Below are positions 35,532 to 45,280 of a stretch of 64,000 nucleotides of DNA, piece after piece. The stretch's first letter is position 1. Every line of letters starts with the position of its first letter. Location of the stretch: the NCBI RefSeq assembly GCF_900107015.1, contig NZ_FNOI01000001.1, positions 870,501 through 934,500 of the forward strand, given 5' to 3'. The DNA is from Litoreibacter albidus. Lineage in GTDB: Bacteria; Pseudomonadota; Alphaproteobacteria; Rhodobacterales; Rhodobacteraceae. A program made the translations under genes and the position numbers. Under the pieces are notes generated by a model. The model made no database searches. It was not told the DNA's origin and saw only the letters and a program-made list of their open reading frames with translations.

Positions 35532-36032
35532 ATGACCGACCGCCTGCCACACGAAAAAGGCTTTCACATCAGCTGGGATCAAATCCACCGCGACAGCAGG
35601 GCCTTGGCATGGCGGCTTGACGGGCACGGGCCTGACGACGGTGCGTGGCGTGCGGTCGTTGCCATCACCCGTGGCGGCATGGCCCCCGCGATGATCGCGG
35701 CCCGCGAGTTGGATATCCGCACGGTCGATACGATCTCGGTCAAGTCCTACGACAACCAGACCCAGTCCGAAGCGGCGGTTCTGAAACGTCCCGACGATAC
35801 GCTCATGGGCGACGGCACCGGCATCCTGATCATCGACGATCTGGTCGACAGCGGCAAAACCCTTGAGATCGTGCGCAGCCTTTATCCCAAGGCGCATTTC
35901 GCAACGGTCTATGCCAAGCCTAAGGGGCGCTCGCAGGTCGATACCTTCATCACAGAGGTCTCCCAAGATACGTGGATTTTCTTCCCGTGGGATATGGCCA
36001 TGCAATACGTGAAGCCCTACCGCGGCGAGTAA
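35532..36032 (+). CDS. gpt: Xanthine phosphoribosyltransferase
   Basis: 166 residues from the ATG at 35532, which has GGAG seven bases before it; an ATG at 35520 overlaps the previous stop. The PRPP-binding loop [17 protein letters not shown] at about residue 100 and the start [18 protein letters not shown] are those of Gpt. It converts xanthine and guanine to nucleotides for purine salvage. The C terminus ([19 protein letters not shown]) is conserved in the family. Confidence 0.93.
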   Translation: MTDRLPHEKGFHISWDQIHRDSRALAWRLDGHGPDDGAWRAVVAITRGGMAPAMIAARELDIRTVDTISVKSYDNQTQSEAAVLKRPDDTLMGDGTGILIIDDLVDSGKTLEIVRSLYPKAHFATVYAKPKGRSQVDTFITEVSQDTWIFFPWDMAMQYVKPYRGE

Positions 36033-36072
36033 CTCGCGGCAGACACCACCTTTGCTCAGGGCAGGATAAACT

Positions 36073-37245
36073 ATGCGTCTCAATCCGAATATGGCTGCGA
36101 CTTCCGAACCGCCTGTTATGGAGGCACGGCGCTGGATCGAGGGCGTGGAGTTTGCGCCGGACCGCCCGTTAATCAACGTCTCGCAGGCCGCACCTGTCGA
36201 CCCGCCGCCTGCCCCCTTGCGCGCCGCAATGGCGCAATTTGTGCTGGAGGACGACGCGAGCCACCTTTACGGGCCGGTGCTGGGCCTTCCAGACCTGCGT
36301 GCGGAGGTCGCCACGCAGTGGTGCGCCGCTTACGGCGGCGAAATCGCTGCGGATCAGGTCGCTATCACTTCGGGCTGTAATCAGGCCTTCGCGGCGATCA
36401 TGTCCACGCTTTGCGCACCTGGCGACGAGGTGATTTTACCAACACCTTGGTATTTCAACCACAAGATGTGGCTGGATATGAGCGGTATCGCTGCGGTGCC
36501 CCTAAAAACAGGTACCGACTTGCTCCCGTCGGTTGAAGCCGCAGCAGCGCTTATCACATCAAAGACCCGCGCTATCACGCTGGTATCGCCCAACAATCCG
36601 GGCGGCGTGGAATACCCGTCCGAGTTGATCGGCGCCTTCTATGACCTGTGCAAATCGCGCGACATCGCGCTGGTGCTGGACGAGACCTACCGCGACTTCG
36701 ACAGCCGGTGCGGCGCGCCGCATGACTTGTTTACCCGCGATGGATGGGACGACACCCTTGTCCAGCTCTACTCCTTCTCCAAGGCGTATCGGCTGACGGG
36801 CCACCGCGTGGGCGCGATGGTGACATCCGTCGCGCGCATGGCCGAGGCGGAGAAGTTTCTCGACACCGTCACCATTTGCCCCAACCAGTTGGGCCAACGG
36901 GCGGCCCTCTGGGGGCTGCAAAACCTTGGCGACTGGCTGGCGGAGCAACGCGCGGAGATACTGGCGCGCCGTGCGGCAATCACCCAGAATTTCCCCAAGC
37001 TCGCCGCCAAGGGCTGGGTGTTGCAAGGCAACGGCGCATATTTCGCCTATATGACCCACCCGTTCGACGAGCCGTCGGATGCTTTGGCCCAACGCATGGT
37101 GCATGACATCGGTGTTTTATGCTTGCCCGGCACGATGTTCGTGCCCGAGGGCGACGCGTCCGGCGCGCGGTCTATACGGATCGCATTTGCGAATATTGAT
37201 GCGGCTGGCATCGCACAGCTTTTTGATCGTATGGAAACCCTCTGA
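36073..37245 (+). CDS. PLP-dependent aminotransferase, class I/II
   Basis: 390 residues with the class I aminotransferase pattern: VSQAAPVDPPP near the N terminus, YGPVLGLPDLRAEVA, ITSGCNQAFAAIM, SPNNPGGVEYP, and the PLP lysine in YSFSKAYRLTGHRVGA at about residue 236. A C-terminal arginine lies near residue 375. The substrate cannot be told from the sequence. It follows gpt by 40 bases. A GGA site stands before the ATG at 36073; a second ATG at 36091 is possible. Confidence 0.9.
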   Translation: MRLNPNMAATSEPPVMEARRWIEGVEFAPDRPLINVSQAAPVDPPPAPLRAAMAQFVLEDDASHLYGPVLGLPDLRAEVATQWCAAYGGEIAADQVAITSGCNQAFAAIMSTLCAPGDEVILPTPWYFNHKMWLDMSGIAAVPLKTGTDLLPSVEAAAALITSKTRAITLVSPNNPGGVEYPSELIGAFYDLCKSRDIALVLDETYRDFDSRCGAPHDLFTRDGWDDTLVQLYSFSKAYRLTGHRVGAMVTSVARMAEAEKFLDTVTICPNQLGQRAALWGLQNLGDWLAEQRAEILARRAAITQNFPKLAAKGWVLQGNGAYFAYMTHPFDEPSDALAQRMVHDIGVLCLPGTMFVPEGDASGARSIRIAFANIDAAGIAQLFDRMETL

Positions 37246-37250
37246 TCCGC

Positions 37251-37268
37251 TTGCCCCTTTGGGGGCAA
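37251..37268. other. Short hairpin between the aminotransferase and ppiD
   Basis: TTGCCCC and GGGGCAA pair around a four-base loop directly after the aminotransferase stop. No T-run follows. Possible weak terminator or 3'-end stabiliser. Confidence 0.35.
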
Positions 37269-37312
37269 CGGTTTAACAGGTTCCAACTGGTTTTCTTCTA
37301 GGAAGGTGAGAC

Positions 37313-39169
37313 ATGGCCAAGTCAGGCAAATCTAGCGTATCGCGCTATGCGGTGTGGGGCATTTTGCTTCTGTTGGTTGCGGGGTTGGCGGGCTTCGGCT
37401 CCGGCGGTCTGGGCGGCAATATCACCACCATCGGCAGCGTTGGCGAAACGCCAATCACCGTGCAGGAATACCAAAACGGCTTGCAGCAGGAACTCAACTT
37501 CGAGTCGCGCCGCCGCCAGCAACCTGTCTCCATGCAAACCGCCTTGCAAGAAGGTCTGGACGTACGGGTCCGCGAACGCATCGCCGCCGCCTCCGCACTG
37601 ACCGAAGAGGCCCGCGTGATGGGTCTTTCCGTTGGCAACGAAGAAGTCCGCCGCCAGCTCCAACAAGTGCCCGCATTCCAAGGCCCGTCCGGTGCATTTG
37701 ACCGCGACGCCTATGAATTCGCGCTGGAAGGCAGCAACCTGCGCCCCGCCGCGTTCGAGGCCGACCTGCGCCGCACCGCTGCGCGCCAACTGCTGGAACA
37801 ATCGGTCACTGGCGGCCTGACGCTAAACCCGTCCTACGCTGAAACACTTTACGGCTATCTTGGCCAACGTCGGTCGTTCCGCTGGGCGAATTTGGGCGCT
37901 GATCAATTAACCACGCCGAACGCGACACCGACCGAAGAACAGCTGGTGGCGTTTCACAAGGAAAACGCAGGCCAGTTTGAAACACCAGAAATCCGCAAGA
38001 TCAGCTACGCATGGCTGACACCTGACATGCTGGTTGGCGACATCACCCCAAACGAGGACGAGCTGCGCGCGCTCTACAGCGAACGCTCCGAAGAGTTCAA
38101 CCAGCCGGAGCGCCGCTTGATTGAACGTTTGGGGTTCGTCGACGCGGAAGCCGCGAATGCCGCTAAAGCCGCAATCGACGCCGATGAGACAACATTCGAC
38201 GATCTGGTGACAGAGCGTGGCCTGACGTTGGAAGACGTGGACCAAGGCGAAGTCGCTCGCGATGATCTGGACAGCGCAATTGCGGACGCCGTTTTCGCCC
38301 TGACAGAGCCAGGCATTACCGCGCCGGTTGAGACCTCGCTTGGCCCTGCACTTTACCGCGTCAACGCGGTGCTTGAAGCCCGTCAGATTGCCTTTGAAGA
38401 CGTTCGCGACGAGTTGGTGGAGCAAGCCTCCGCAGACCAAGCCCGCCGCGCGGTGCAAGACCGTCTGGACGAAATCGACGATATGCTGGCAGGCGGTGCG
38501 ACGCTGGAAGAGTTGGGCAACGACACAGAGCTGGAGTTCGCGCAGATCGATTTCTTCGACGGCGCTGAAGACGGCATCGCAGGCTACGACAACTTCCGTG
38601 AGGAAGCGTTGCTTTTGAACGAAGGCGACTTCCCCGAAGCGCGTGAGTTGTCGGACGGTGGTATCTTTGCGGCACGTCTGGACGAAATCATAGCCCCAAC
38701 CCTGCCCCCATTGGATGACATCCGCGCCGAGGTTGTCGCCGCATGGGACGCCGCCGAGACAAAGCGCCGCCTGACAGAGCTGGGTGAAGAGTTTCAAACC
38801 AAACTGGCCGAAGGCGCGACCATGGAAGATCTGGGCCTCGACGCCCGCACGGAGGCAGACCGTGGCCGCACCGAATTCGTAGAGAACATGCCCGTCGCTT
38901 TGCTGGTCACCGTATTCGATATGGAGGCCGCCAACGAGACAGCCATCGTCCCCGCCGACGAAGGCGCGATCTTGGTGAAGCTGATCGACATCTCCGCCGC
39001 TGATCTGGAGGCCGAGGAGGCGCAAAACTTCCTCTCCCAACTGTCAGAGCAAGGCAGCGCCGCAATGGCCGCCGACGTCTTTGAACTCTATGGCCAAGCG
39101 GTGCAAGCACGTCACGGGTTGAGCCTTGATCAGGTGGCCGTGAACGCCGTCAACGCGAGCATGCGGTAA
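37313..39169 (+). CDS. ppiD: Periplasmic folding factor PpiD (SurA_N/parvulin family)
   Basis: 618 residues. One N-terminal membrane anchor (YAVWGILLLLVAGLAGFGSGGLG, about 12-35) precedes a SurA_N-type helical region (residues 50-180, VQEYQNGLQQELNFESRRR) and a parvulin-like domain in the middle (about 260-360). The parvulin core appears degenerate, as is usual in PpiD. The rest is a long helical chaperone region. It helps outer-membrane proteins leave the Sec translocon. trpE starts four bases after its stop. Confidence 0.88.
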   Translation: MAKSGKSSVSRYAVWGILLLLVAGLAGFGSGGLGGNITTIGSVGETPITVQEYQNGLQQELNFESRRRQQPVSMQTALQEGLDVRVRERIAAASALTEEARVMGLSVGNEEVRRQLQQVPAFQGPSGAFDRDAYEFALEGSNLRPAAFEADLRRTAARQLLEQSVTGGLTLNPSYAETLYGYLGQRRSFRWANLGADQLTTPNATPTEEQLVAFHKENAGQFETPEIRKISYAWLTPDMLVGDITPNEDELRALYSERSEEFNQPERRLIERLGFVDAEAANAAKAAIDADETTFDDLVTERGLTLEDVDQGEVARDDLDSAIADAVFALTEPGITAPVETSLGPALYRVNAVLEARQIAFEDVRDELVEQASADQARRAVQDRLDEIDDMLAGGATLEELGNDTELEFAQIDFFDGAEDGIAGYDNFREEALLLNEGDFPEARELSDGGIFAARLDEIIAPTLPPLDDIRAEVVAAWDAAETKRRLTELGEEFQTKLAEGATMEDLGLDARTEADRGRTEFVENMPVALLVTVFDMEAANETAIVPADEGAILVKLIDISAADLEAEEAQNFLSQLSEQGSAAMAADVFELYGQAVQARHGLSLDQVAVNAVNASMR

Positions 39170-39173
39170 CCAA

Positions 39174-40685
39174 ATGGCGCTGTTTCCCGAATACGACGAC
39201 TTCGCCAAGCGCTTCGATGCTGGCGAAAATCAGGTGGTCTACACGCGGCTCGCCGCTGATCTGGACACGCCCGTTTCCTTGATGCTGAAGCTCACCGCGG
39301 CGCAGCCAGACAGCTTTGTGCTGGAATCGGTGACGGGCGGCGAAGTTCGCGGGCGCTACTCGATCATCGGCATGAAGCCGGATTTGATCTGGCGGTGCCA
39401 CGGCGACACGAGTGAGCTTAACCGCTCCGCCCGTTTTGACCCCGACGCGTTCGAGCCGTGTGAAAGTGACCCGCTGACCGCGCTGCGCGAGGTGCTGGCC
39501 GAGAGCCGGATTGATCTACCCGAAGGCCTGCCCGCCGCCTCTGCCGGCCTGTTCGGCTATTTGGGCTACGACATGATCCGGCTGGTGGAGCATCTGCCGA
39601 ATGTGAACCCCGACCCTTTGGGATTGCCTGACGCGGTGATGCAGCGCCCGTCCGTCGTGGTAGTCGTTGACGGCGTCAAAGGCGAAGTCATCGTGGTCAG
39701 CCCCGCGTGGGCCACCGCTGGCCTGACAGCGCGCGCAGCCTACGCCCAAGCGGCGGAGCGCGTGATGGACGCCGTGCGCGATCTGGACCGCGCCGTGCCC
39801 ACCGATGCGCGTGACCTTGGTGAAGAGGTGCCGGACACGGCGCCCGTCTCAAACTTCACCCACGAAGGCTATCTGGACGCCGTGGAAAAGGCCAAGGACT
39901 ACATCCGCGCGGGCGATATCTTCCAAGTGGTGCCGTCGCAGCGTTGGACGCAGGATTTCCCGCTGCCACCGTTCTCGCTCTACCGTGCGTTGCGCCGCAC
40001 AAACCCGTCCCCCTTCATGTTCTACTTCAACATGGGGGACTTCCAGATCGTCGGTGCCAGCCCTGAAATTCTGGTCCGCGTCTTCGGGCGCGAGGTCACG
40101 ATCAGACCGATCGCAGGCACCCGTAAGCGTGGCGCGACCCCTGAAGAGGACCGCGCGCTTGAAGAGGACTTGTTAAGCGATAAGAAAGAATTGGCCGAAC
40201 ACCTGATGCTGCTTGATCTGGGCCGTAATGACACCGGCAAGGTCTCGAAAATCGGCACCGTGAAGCCGACCGAAAAGTTTATCATCGAGCGCTACAGCCA
40301 CGTCATGCACATCGTCTCCAACGTCACGGGGGAGCTGGCCGACGACCAAGACGCGCTATCTGCGTTGCTGTCGGGCCTCCCTGCGGGCACTGTCTCCGGC
40401 GCACCCAAGGTGCGGGCGATGGAAATCATCGACGAGTTGGAACCGGAAAAGCGCGGCGTCTACGGCGGCGGCTGCGGCTACTTTTCGGCCAATGGCGACA
40501 TGGATATCTGCATCGCCCTGCGTACGGGTGTGGTGAAAGACAGCAAGCTCTATGTCCAAGCCGGTGGCGGCGTTGTCTTTGACAGCGATCCCGAAGCCGA
40601 GTTTGAGGAAACCGTGAATAAATCGAAGGCGCTGCGCATGGCCGCCAAAGAGGCCGGATTGTTCCTGCGCGGCTCTAACAGCTAA
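39174..40685 (+). CDS. trpE: Anthranilate synthase component I
   Basis: 503 residues of the chorismate-binding family. Visible are the N-terminal tryptophan-feedback region (LESVTGGEVRGRYSIIG), GDIFQVVPSQRW, the central SPEILVRV and IRPIAGTRKRG, and the C-terminal catalytic stretch SGAPKVRAMEIIDELEPEKRG. With TrpG it makes anthranilate from chorismate and glutamine. It starts four bases after ppiD and is separated from trpGDC by a gene on the other strand, so trpE and trpGDC are two units. No trp leader peptide is visible. Confidence 0.96.
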   Translation: MALFPEYDDFAKRFDAGENQVVYTRLAADLDTPVSLMLKLTAAQPDSFVLESVTGGEVRGRYSIIGMKPDLIWRCHGDTSELNRSARFDPDAFEPCESDPLTALREVLAESRIDLPEGLPAASAGLFGYLGYDMIRLVEHLPNVNPDPLGLPDAVMQRPSVVVVVDGVKGEVIVVSPAWATAGLTARAAYAQAAERVMDAVRDLDRAVPTDARDLGEEVPDTAPVSNFTHEGYLDAVEKAKDYIRAGDIFQVVPSQRWTQDFPLPPFSLYRALRRTNPSPFMFYFNMGDFQIVGASPEILVRVFGREVTIRPIAGTRKRGATPEEDRALEEDLLSDKKELAEHLMLLDLGRNDTGKVSKIGTVKPTEKFIIERYSHVMHIVSNVTGELADDQDALSALLSGLPAGTVSGAPKVRAMEIIDELEPEKRGVYGGGCGYFSANGDMDICIALRTGVVKDSKLYVQAGGGVVFDSDPEAEFEETVNKSKALRMAAKEAGLFLRGSNS

Positions 40686-40697
40686 GAAATCTTAAGT

Positions 40698-40721
40698 GAT
40701 GAGGCCTTAAGAGGCCTCATC
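40698..40721. other. Hairpin between trpE and the convergent deacetylase gene
   Basis: GATGAGGCC and GGCCTCATC form a nine-pair stem around TTAAGA that includes the stop region of the convergent gene. No T-run follows on either strand. Probably serves as a shared 3' end. Confidence 0.45.
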
Positions 40722-42191
40722 CGCCAGCATCACAGCGGACACTGGCACCATGGCGATGCCGGATTCTTTCTTCTCCAGAACCCACTCCACAATGGCCTTC
40801 ACCGTCTCAGGGTAGCTGCGCCCGACGACAACCACAGATCCGTCGCGATTGGCGTTGAACGCCGCGCGGTCAAGGTAGCGTTTAATCTTCGGGGCTTCTT
40901 CCAGATCGGCGTCCAGCACGCGGAACACCGTGGCGGCGGGAATATCCTCGCGCCGCGCCGCCTGCTGGGCTGTGTTCAGCCCGCGGTCATAAGTGATCAA
41001 CCCATGCCCGCTGCTGCGGATGGCACCCAGAACAGGCTGGAGCAACGTGCGGTTTGACTGAATACGCCCGTCCAGCGGGTCCATAATACCCACCGCCTGC
41101 GGCAACAGGTCGAAGTAAGCCTCCACCGCTACGGCCACATCGCTGGGCGACGACGCCGTGGGAAGTTCATTTGCGATAGCCACGACTTCCATGCCAGCGT
41201 CGCGGTAGTCTTGCATAATCTGGGTGGCGTTTGGCGCCGTAGGGTCAATCGCGATGGTGACGGGAACTGACAACTTCATCAGGTCTGCGCGCGCGATGCC
41301 CGCCGCCCCGCTGTCAATCAGCACAACACCAAAGAGCGACTTGCCCTCGGCCCCCTCGACCCTTTGACCATAAGCACGCAATGCGCCCATTTCATCTGGG
41401 TCAACGTTGCTGCCGGTTACGCCCGGCGCCGGTGCCGCAACCGCATTGTCATCCCCCAAGCTTGGCAAGCGGTTGGTGATCACACCGGACCCCGCCCCAA
41501 GAACGACGCTTGGCAGCGTAATCGGCGTATCTGCGGCGGCGATATCGACGCTCCCGCTGCCCTGATCAGGCGCGGTGATTGTCGGCAATGACGGGGCGTC
41601 GGGGACAGTGGTGTCAACTTCGACCTGCTCCGTCCCGATGACGGTCGGCGATTCCAGCTGCGACGCCGTCACTTTCGGGGACGCATTATCTGCGCTGGCG
41701 GGGACGCTTGGCGCGGCATCTGCGGTGGGTGCAGGCGCGGGGCGATCTGCTTGTGTCAGTGGGGGCGGCGCGGGATCGGCGCTCGCCACGACGATGTCAT
41801 CATCTTTGGGATGCACAATCGCGGGGTCCGGTACGAAACCATCCGCCCGCGCGGCGGAGCTTGCAATCTCCGCTGTCGGGCTATCCGCGTTGAACGTCGC
41901 GTCAGCGCTCGGCTCTGGCGCGCTTGGTTGCACTGTTGCGCTCGGTTCTGATGCCCGTGCGGGCGCAGCGTCATCAGTCGCCGTGATCTTCGCGTCGTTG
42001 GACGCCTGCGGCGCCTCAGTGCTGTCAGTGTCAGTCGGTGCTACGGCTTGCGGCGTCGCAGTTTGCACCGCCAGCTTAGGCGCGGCGTCGATCCGATCCT
42101 GTGGAAGTGGCGCATAAAGCGACAACATGGTCAAAACAACAGCCCCAACAAAACCGCCGGATGCTATCCCTGCCCCAATACCTTTACCCAT
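40707..42191 (-). CDS. Divergent polysaccharide deacetylase family protein
   Basis: 494 residues from the ATG at 42191 (CGAGGA site before it; the frame is open to 42245). A membrane anchor near residues 7-25 (IASGGFVGAVVLTMLSLYA) is followed by about 220 residues rich in Ala, Pro, Ser, Thr and Asp, a flexible periplasmic linker. The C-terminal 230 residues form the DUF610-type divergent polysaccharide deacetylase domain (GVVLIDSG, VTIAIDPTAPNATQIMQDYRDAGMEVV, GIMDPLDGR, LITYDRGLN). Catalytic activity is unproven in this family. It sits between trpE and trpG on the opposite strand. Confidence 0.87.
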   Translation of the reverse strand: MGKGIGAGIASGGFVGAVVLTMLSLYAPLPQDRIDAAPKLAVQTATPQAVAPTDTDSTEAPQASNDAKITATDDAAPARASEPSATVQPSAPEPSADATFNADSPTAEIASSAARADGFVPDPAIVHPKDDDIVVASADPAPPPLTQADRPAPAPTADAAPSVPASADNASPKVTASQLESPTVIGTEQVEVDTTVPDAPSLPTITAPDQGSGSVDIAAADTPITLPSVVLGAGSGVITNRLPSLGDDNAVAAPAPGVTGSNVDPDEMGALRAYGQRVEGAEGKSLFGVVLIDSGAAGIARADLMKLSVPVTIAIDPTAPNATQIMQDYRDAGMEVVAIANELPTASSPSDVAVAVEAYFDLLPQAVGIMDPLDGRIQSNRTLLQPVLGAIRSSGHGLITYDRGLNTAQQAARREDIPAATVFRVLDADLEEAPKIKRYLDRAAFNANRDGSVVVVGRSYPETVKAIVEWVLEKKESGIAMVPVSAVMLADEAS

Positions 42192-42375
42192 TCTCGTGAT
42201 CCTCGCCCGAACATTAGTCATGCCACCCAAGAGCATACGTGACATTTCAGGCGTTTACGCCCTGTTTGTTGCGGGGCGCCTAGATAAGCGGCCTTGACCC
42301 CGGCACGCAGCTCTGGGCATTTATACCGCGACACGGATGGCGGTGGAAAGCCCTTTCCGAGCAAAGGGTAAGATG

Positions 42376-42966
42376 ATGCTGCTATTGATCGATAACTACG
42401 ACAGTTTCACCTATAATCTGGTGCACTACTTTGGCGAGTTGGGTGCCGATGTGAAAGTTGTCCGCAACGACGCCATCGACGTTCAGGCGGCCATGGCGCT
42501 GAACCCGCGCGGGATTGTCCTCAGCCCCGGCCCGAAAACGCCAAAAGACGCCGGTATCTGCTTGGCCCTGACGGCGGCGGCCGCAGAAACCAAGACGCCG
42601 CTCTTCGGGGTGTGCCTTGGGCACCAAACCATCGGCGAAGCCTTCGGCGGCGACGTGATCCGCCACAGCGCTATCGTGCACGGCAAGATGGGGCGCTATA
42701 TCCACAAGGGCCAAAGCGTGTTCAAAGGCCTGCCCTCCCCGTTCGAGGCAACGCGCTACCATTCTTTGGTTGTGGACCGTGCGACCCTGCCCGACGAACT
42801 GGAAGTCACGGCAGAGCTGGAAGACGGCACGATCATGGGGCTGAAGCACCGTGAGTTGCCGATCCACGGCGTCCAGTTCCACCCCGAAAGCATCGCGTCG
42901 CAACACGGCCATGAGATGTTGAAAAACTTTCTGGACGTGTTGCCCGCCAAAACCGGAGACCGCTGA
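42376..42966 (+). CDS. trpG: Anthranilate synthase component II (glutamine amidotransferase)
   Basis: 196 residues from the ATG at 42376 (an ATG directly before it is also possible; AAGGG stands upstream). Class I glutamine amidotransferase with the catalytic cysteine in [18 protein letters not shown] and the His/Glu pair in GVQFHPESI. It supplies ammonia to TrpE. Its stop overlaps the ATG of trpD by one base. Confidence 0.96.
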   Translation: MLLLIDNYDSFTYNLVHYFGELGADVKVVRNDAIDVQAAMALNPRGIVLSPGPKTPKDAGICLALTAAAAETKTPLFGVCLGHQTIGEAFGGDVIRHSAIVHGKMGRYIHKGQSVFKGLPSPFEATRYHSLVVDRATLPDELEVTAELEDGTIMGLKHRELPIHGVQFHPESIASQHGHEMLKNFLDVLPAKTGDR

Positions 42967-43985
42967 TGAGTGATGATCTAAAACCGCTGATCGGCATCGC
43001 GGCAGACCGCGCCCTAAGCCGCGAAGAGGCTGAAGTGGCCTTCCAAGCGCTTTTTGAGGGGCGCGCAACGCCCAGCCAGATTGGCGGCTTCCTGATGGCA
43101 CTGCGCACGCGCGGCGAAACCGTGGAAGAATACGCCGCCGCCGCCGCTGTCATGCGCTCCAAATGCCATCCGGTCAAAGCACCGGCGGGTGCGATGGACA
43201 TCGTCGGCACCGGCGGTGATGGCAAGAAAACATTAAACATCTCGACCGCTACCGCCTTTGTTGTGGCGGGGGCTGGCGTTGTGGTCGCCAAGCATGGCAA
43301 CCGTAACCTGTCCTCCAAATCCGGCGCGGCCGACGCGCTTGGGGAAATGGGCATCAACGTGATGGTCGCCGCCGATGTGGTGGAGCGTGCCATCGCAGAC
43401 ATCGGCATCGGCTTCATGATGGCCCCGATGCACCACCCAGCTATTGCCCACGTCATGCCGACGCGTGCGGAGCTTGGTACGCGCACAATCTTCAACATTC
43501 TCGGCCCGCTGACAAACCCCGCTGGCGTCACGCGCCAACTGACGGGGGCGTTCTCGCCAGATTTGATCCGCCCGATGGCGGAGACTTTGCTGGCCCTTGG
43601 CTCAGAGAAAGCGTGGCTGGTCCACGGTGGCGACGGCACTGACGAGCTGGCAATTTCCGCGCCCTCCAAGGTTGCTGTGCTGGAAAACGGCGCTGTCCAT
43701 GAAATGGAGGTCGCACCTGAAGATGCGGGCCTGACCCCGCATCCTTTCGAGGACATCATCGGTGGCACCCCCGCCGAGAACGCCGTGGAGTTCCGCGCCT
43801 TGCTGGAGGGCGAGAAATCCGCGTTCCGCGACGCCGTCTTGCTAAACGCCGCCGCTGCGTTAGTTGTCGCAGACAAAGCCGCTAACCTGCGCGAAGGTGT
43901 GGACATGGCCCGCACCAGCATCGACAGTGGCACCGCCAAAGCCAAGGTGACAGCCTTGGCCAACCTGACCTCGGAGGCCAAATGA
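42966..43985 (+). CDS. trpD: Anthranilate phosphoribosyltransferase
   Basis: 339 residues. Family marks are [19 protein letters not shown] near residue 78, [22 protein letters not shown], and [34 protein letters not shown]. It transfers phosphoribose to anthranilate. The gene starts at the trpG stop (TGATG) and overlaps trpC by four bases, so it is translationally coupled on both sides. Confidence 0.96.
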   Translation: MSDDLKPLIGIAADRALSREEAEVAFQALFEGRATPSQIGGFLMALRTRGETVEEYAAAAAVMRSKCHPVKAPAGAMDIVGTGGDGKKTLNISTATAFVVAGAGVVVAKHGNRNLSSKSGAADALGEMGINVMVAADVVERAIADIGIGFMMAPMHHPAIAHVMPTRAELGTRTIFNILGPLTNPAGVTRQLTGAFSPDLIRPMAETLLALGSEKAWLVHGGDGTDELAISAPSKVAVLENGAVHEMEVAPEDAGLTPHPFEDIIGGTPAENAVEFRALLEGEKSAFRDAVLLNAAAALVVADKAANLREGVDMARTSIDSGTAKAKVTALANLTSEAK

Positions 43986-44797
43986 GCACCCCAACCGTTC
44001 TAGAGAAGATCAAGGCCTACAAGCTTGAGGAAATCGCTGCCCGCAAGGAAGCGCGCAGCTTGGAAGACGTACAATCAGACGCCGCCAACGCGCCAGAGCC
44101 GCGGGGCTTCGCAGCGGCGCTGTCCGAGGCGGCGATCAGCGGCTACGGCCTGATCGCGGAGATCAAGAAGGCCAGCCCGTCTAAAGGCGTGATCCGTGAG
44201 GATTTCGACGTCCCCGCCCTTTCCACGGCCTATGCCGAAGGCGGCGCAACTTGCCTGAGCGTGCTGACCGACGGGCCGTCCTTCCAAGGATCGGACGACT
44301 TCCTTGTCGCCGCACGCGAGGCGTGTGACCTACCTGTGCTGCGCAAAGACTTCCTCTACGACACCTACCAAGTCTATGAGGCCCGCGCCCTTGGGGCCGA
44401 TTGCATCCTGATTATCATGGCCTCGGTCGACGACGCCTTGGCGCAAGAACTGGAAAGCACCGCGATGCAGCTTGGCATGGACGTGTTGGTCGAAGTGCAT
44501 AACGCCGAGGAAATGGAGCGGGCGTTGCGCCTGCAAAGCCAGCTCTTGGGGATCAACAACCGCAACCTGCACACCTTTGATGTCACGCTCGACACCACCC
44601 GCGAGTTGGCCCGCCTTGTGCCGGAGGGCAAACTGATCGTTGCGGAAAGCGGCATATTCGAGCCGTCCGACCTGTCCGATCTGGCCCGCTACGGCGCGCG
44701 TTGCTTCCTGATCGGCGAGAGCTTGATGCGCCAAGACGATGTGGCTTCAGCGACCCGCCACATCCTGAGCGACAAACCACAAACTGGCGGCATGTAG
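43982..44797 (+). CDS. trpC: Indole-3-glycerol-phosphate synthase
   Basis: 271 residues of a TIM barrel with the family marks [52 protein letters not shown] and [10 protein letters not shown]. It closes the indole ring of tryptophan synthesis. It is a single-function TrpC, without the TrpF domain of enterobacteria. It overlaps trpD by four bases and moaC starts on the base after its stop. Confidence 0.96.
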   Translation: MSTPTVLEKIKAYKLEEIAARKEARSLEDVQSDAANAPEPRGFAAALSEAAISGYGLIAEIKKASPSKGVIREDFDVPALSTAYAEGGATCLSVLTDGPSFQGSDDFLVAAREACDLPVLRKDFLYDTYQVYEARALGADCILIIMASVDDALAQELESTAMQLGMDVLVEVHNAEEMERALRLQSQLLGINNRNLHTFDVTLDTTRELARLVPEGKLIVAESGIFEPSDLSDLARYGARCFLIGESLMRQDDVASATRHILSDKPQTGGM

Positions 44798-45280
44798 ATG
44801 GCGGAGCTGACGCATTTCGACGGCGAAGGCCATGCGCATATGGTGGATGTGTCGGACAAGGCCGTCACCTCGCGGGTTGCGGTGGCCGAAGGTTGCGTAA
44901 AGATGCTGCCAGAAACCTTCGCGTTGATCACCGAGGGCCGCGCCAAGAAAGGCGACGTGCTGGGCGTCGCCCGTTTGGCTGGCATCATGGGCGCGAAGAA
45001 ATGCGCCGACCTGATCCCGCTTTGTCACCCGCTGCCGATCACCAAGGTCGCTGTGGAGATGACGCCCGACAGCACGCTGCCCGGCATTCGGATTGAGGCC
45101 ACGGTAAAAACCACAGGCCAAACCGGCGTTGAGATGGAGGCGCTCACCGCCGTCTCCACCGCCGCGTTGACGATCTATGACATGGTGAAGGCCGCCGAAA
45201 AGACCATGGAAATTTGCGATATCCGTCTGGTCCGCAAAGAAGGCGGAAAATCCGGCACCTTCGAGGCCCCGCGCCCATGA
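44798..45280 (+). CDS. moaC: Cyclic pyranopterin monophosphate synthase MoaC
   Basis: 160 residues with the MoaC motifs [49 protein letters not shown] and [23 protein letters not shown]. It works with MoaA in the first step of molybdenum cofactor synthesis. The ATG stands directly after the trpC stop, so the gene is read from the trp transcript. Its stop overlaps the start of moeA by four bases. Confidence 0.96.
   Translation: MAELTHFDGEGHAHMVDVSDKAVTSRVAVAEGCVKMLPETFALITEGRAKKGDVLGVARLAGIMGAKKCADLIPLCHPLPITKVAVEMTPDSTLPGIRIEATVKTTGQTGVEMEALTAVSTAALTIYDMVKAAEKTMEICDIRLVRKEGGKSGTFEAPRP

Noticed and set aside
39170-39173. Attenuator before trpE
   Set aside because: trpE starts four bases after ppiD, leaving no room for a leader; the trpG upstream region also shows no Trp-rich frame or terminator.
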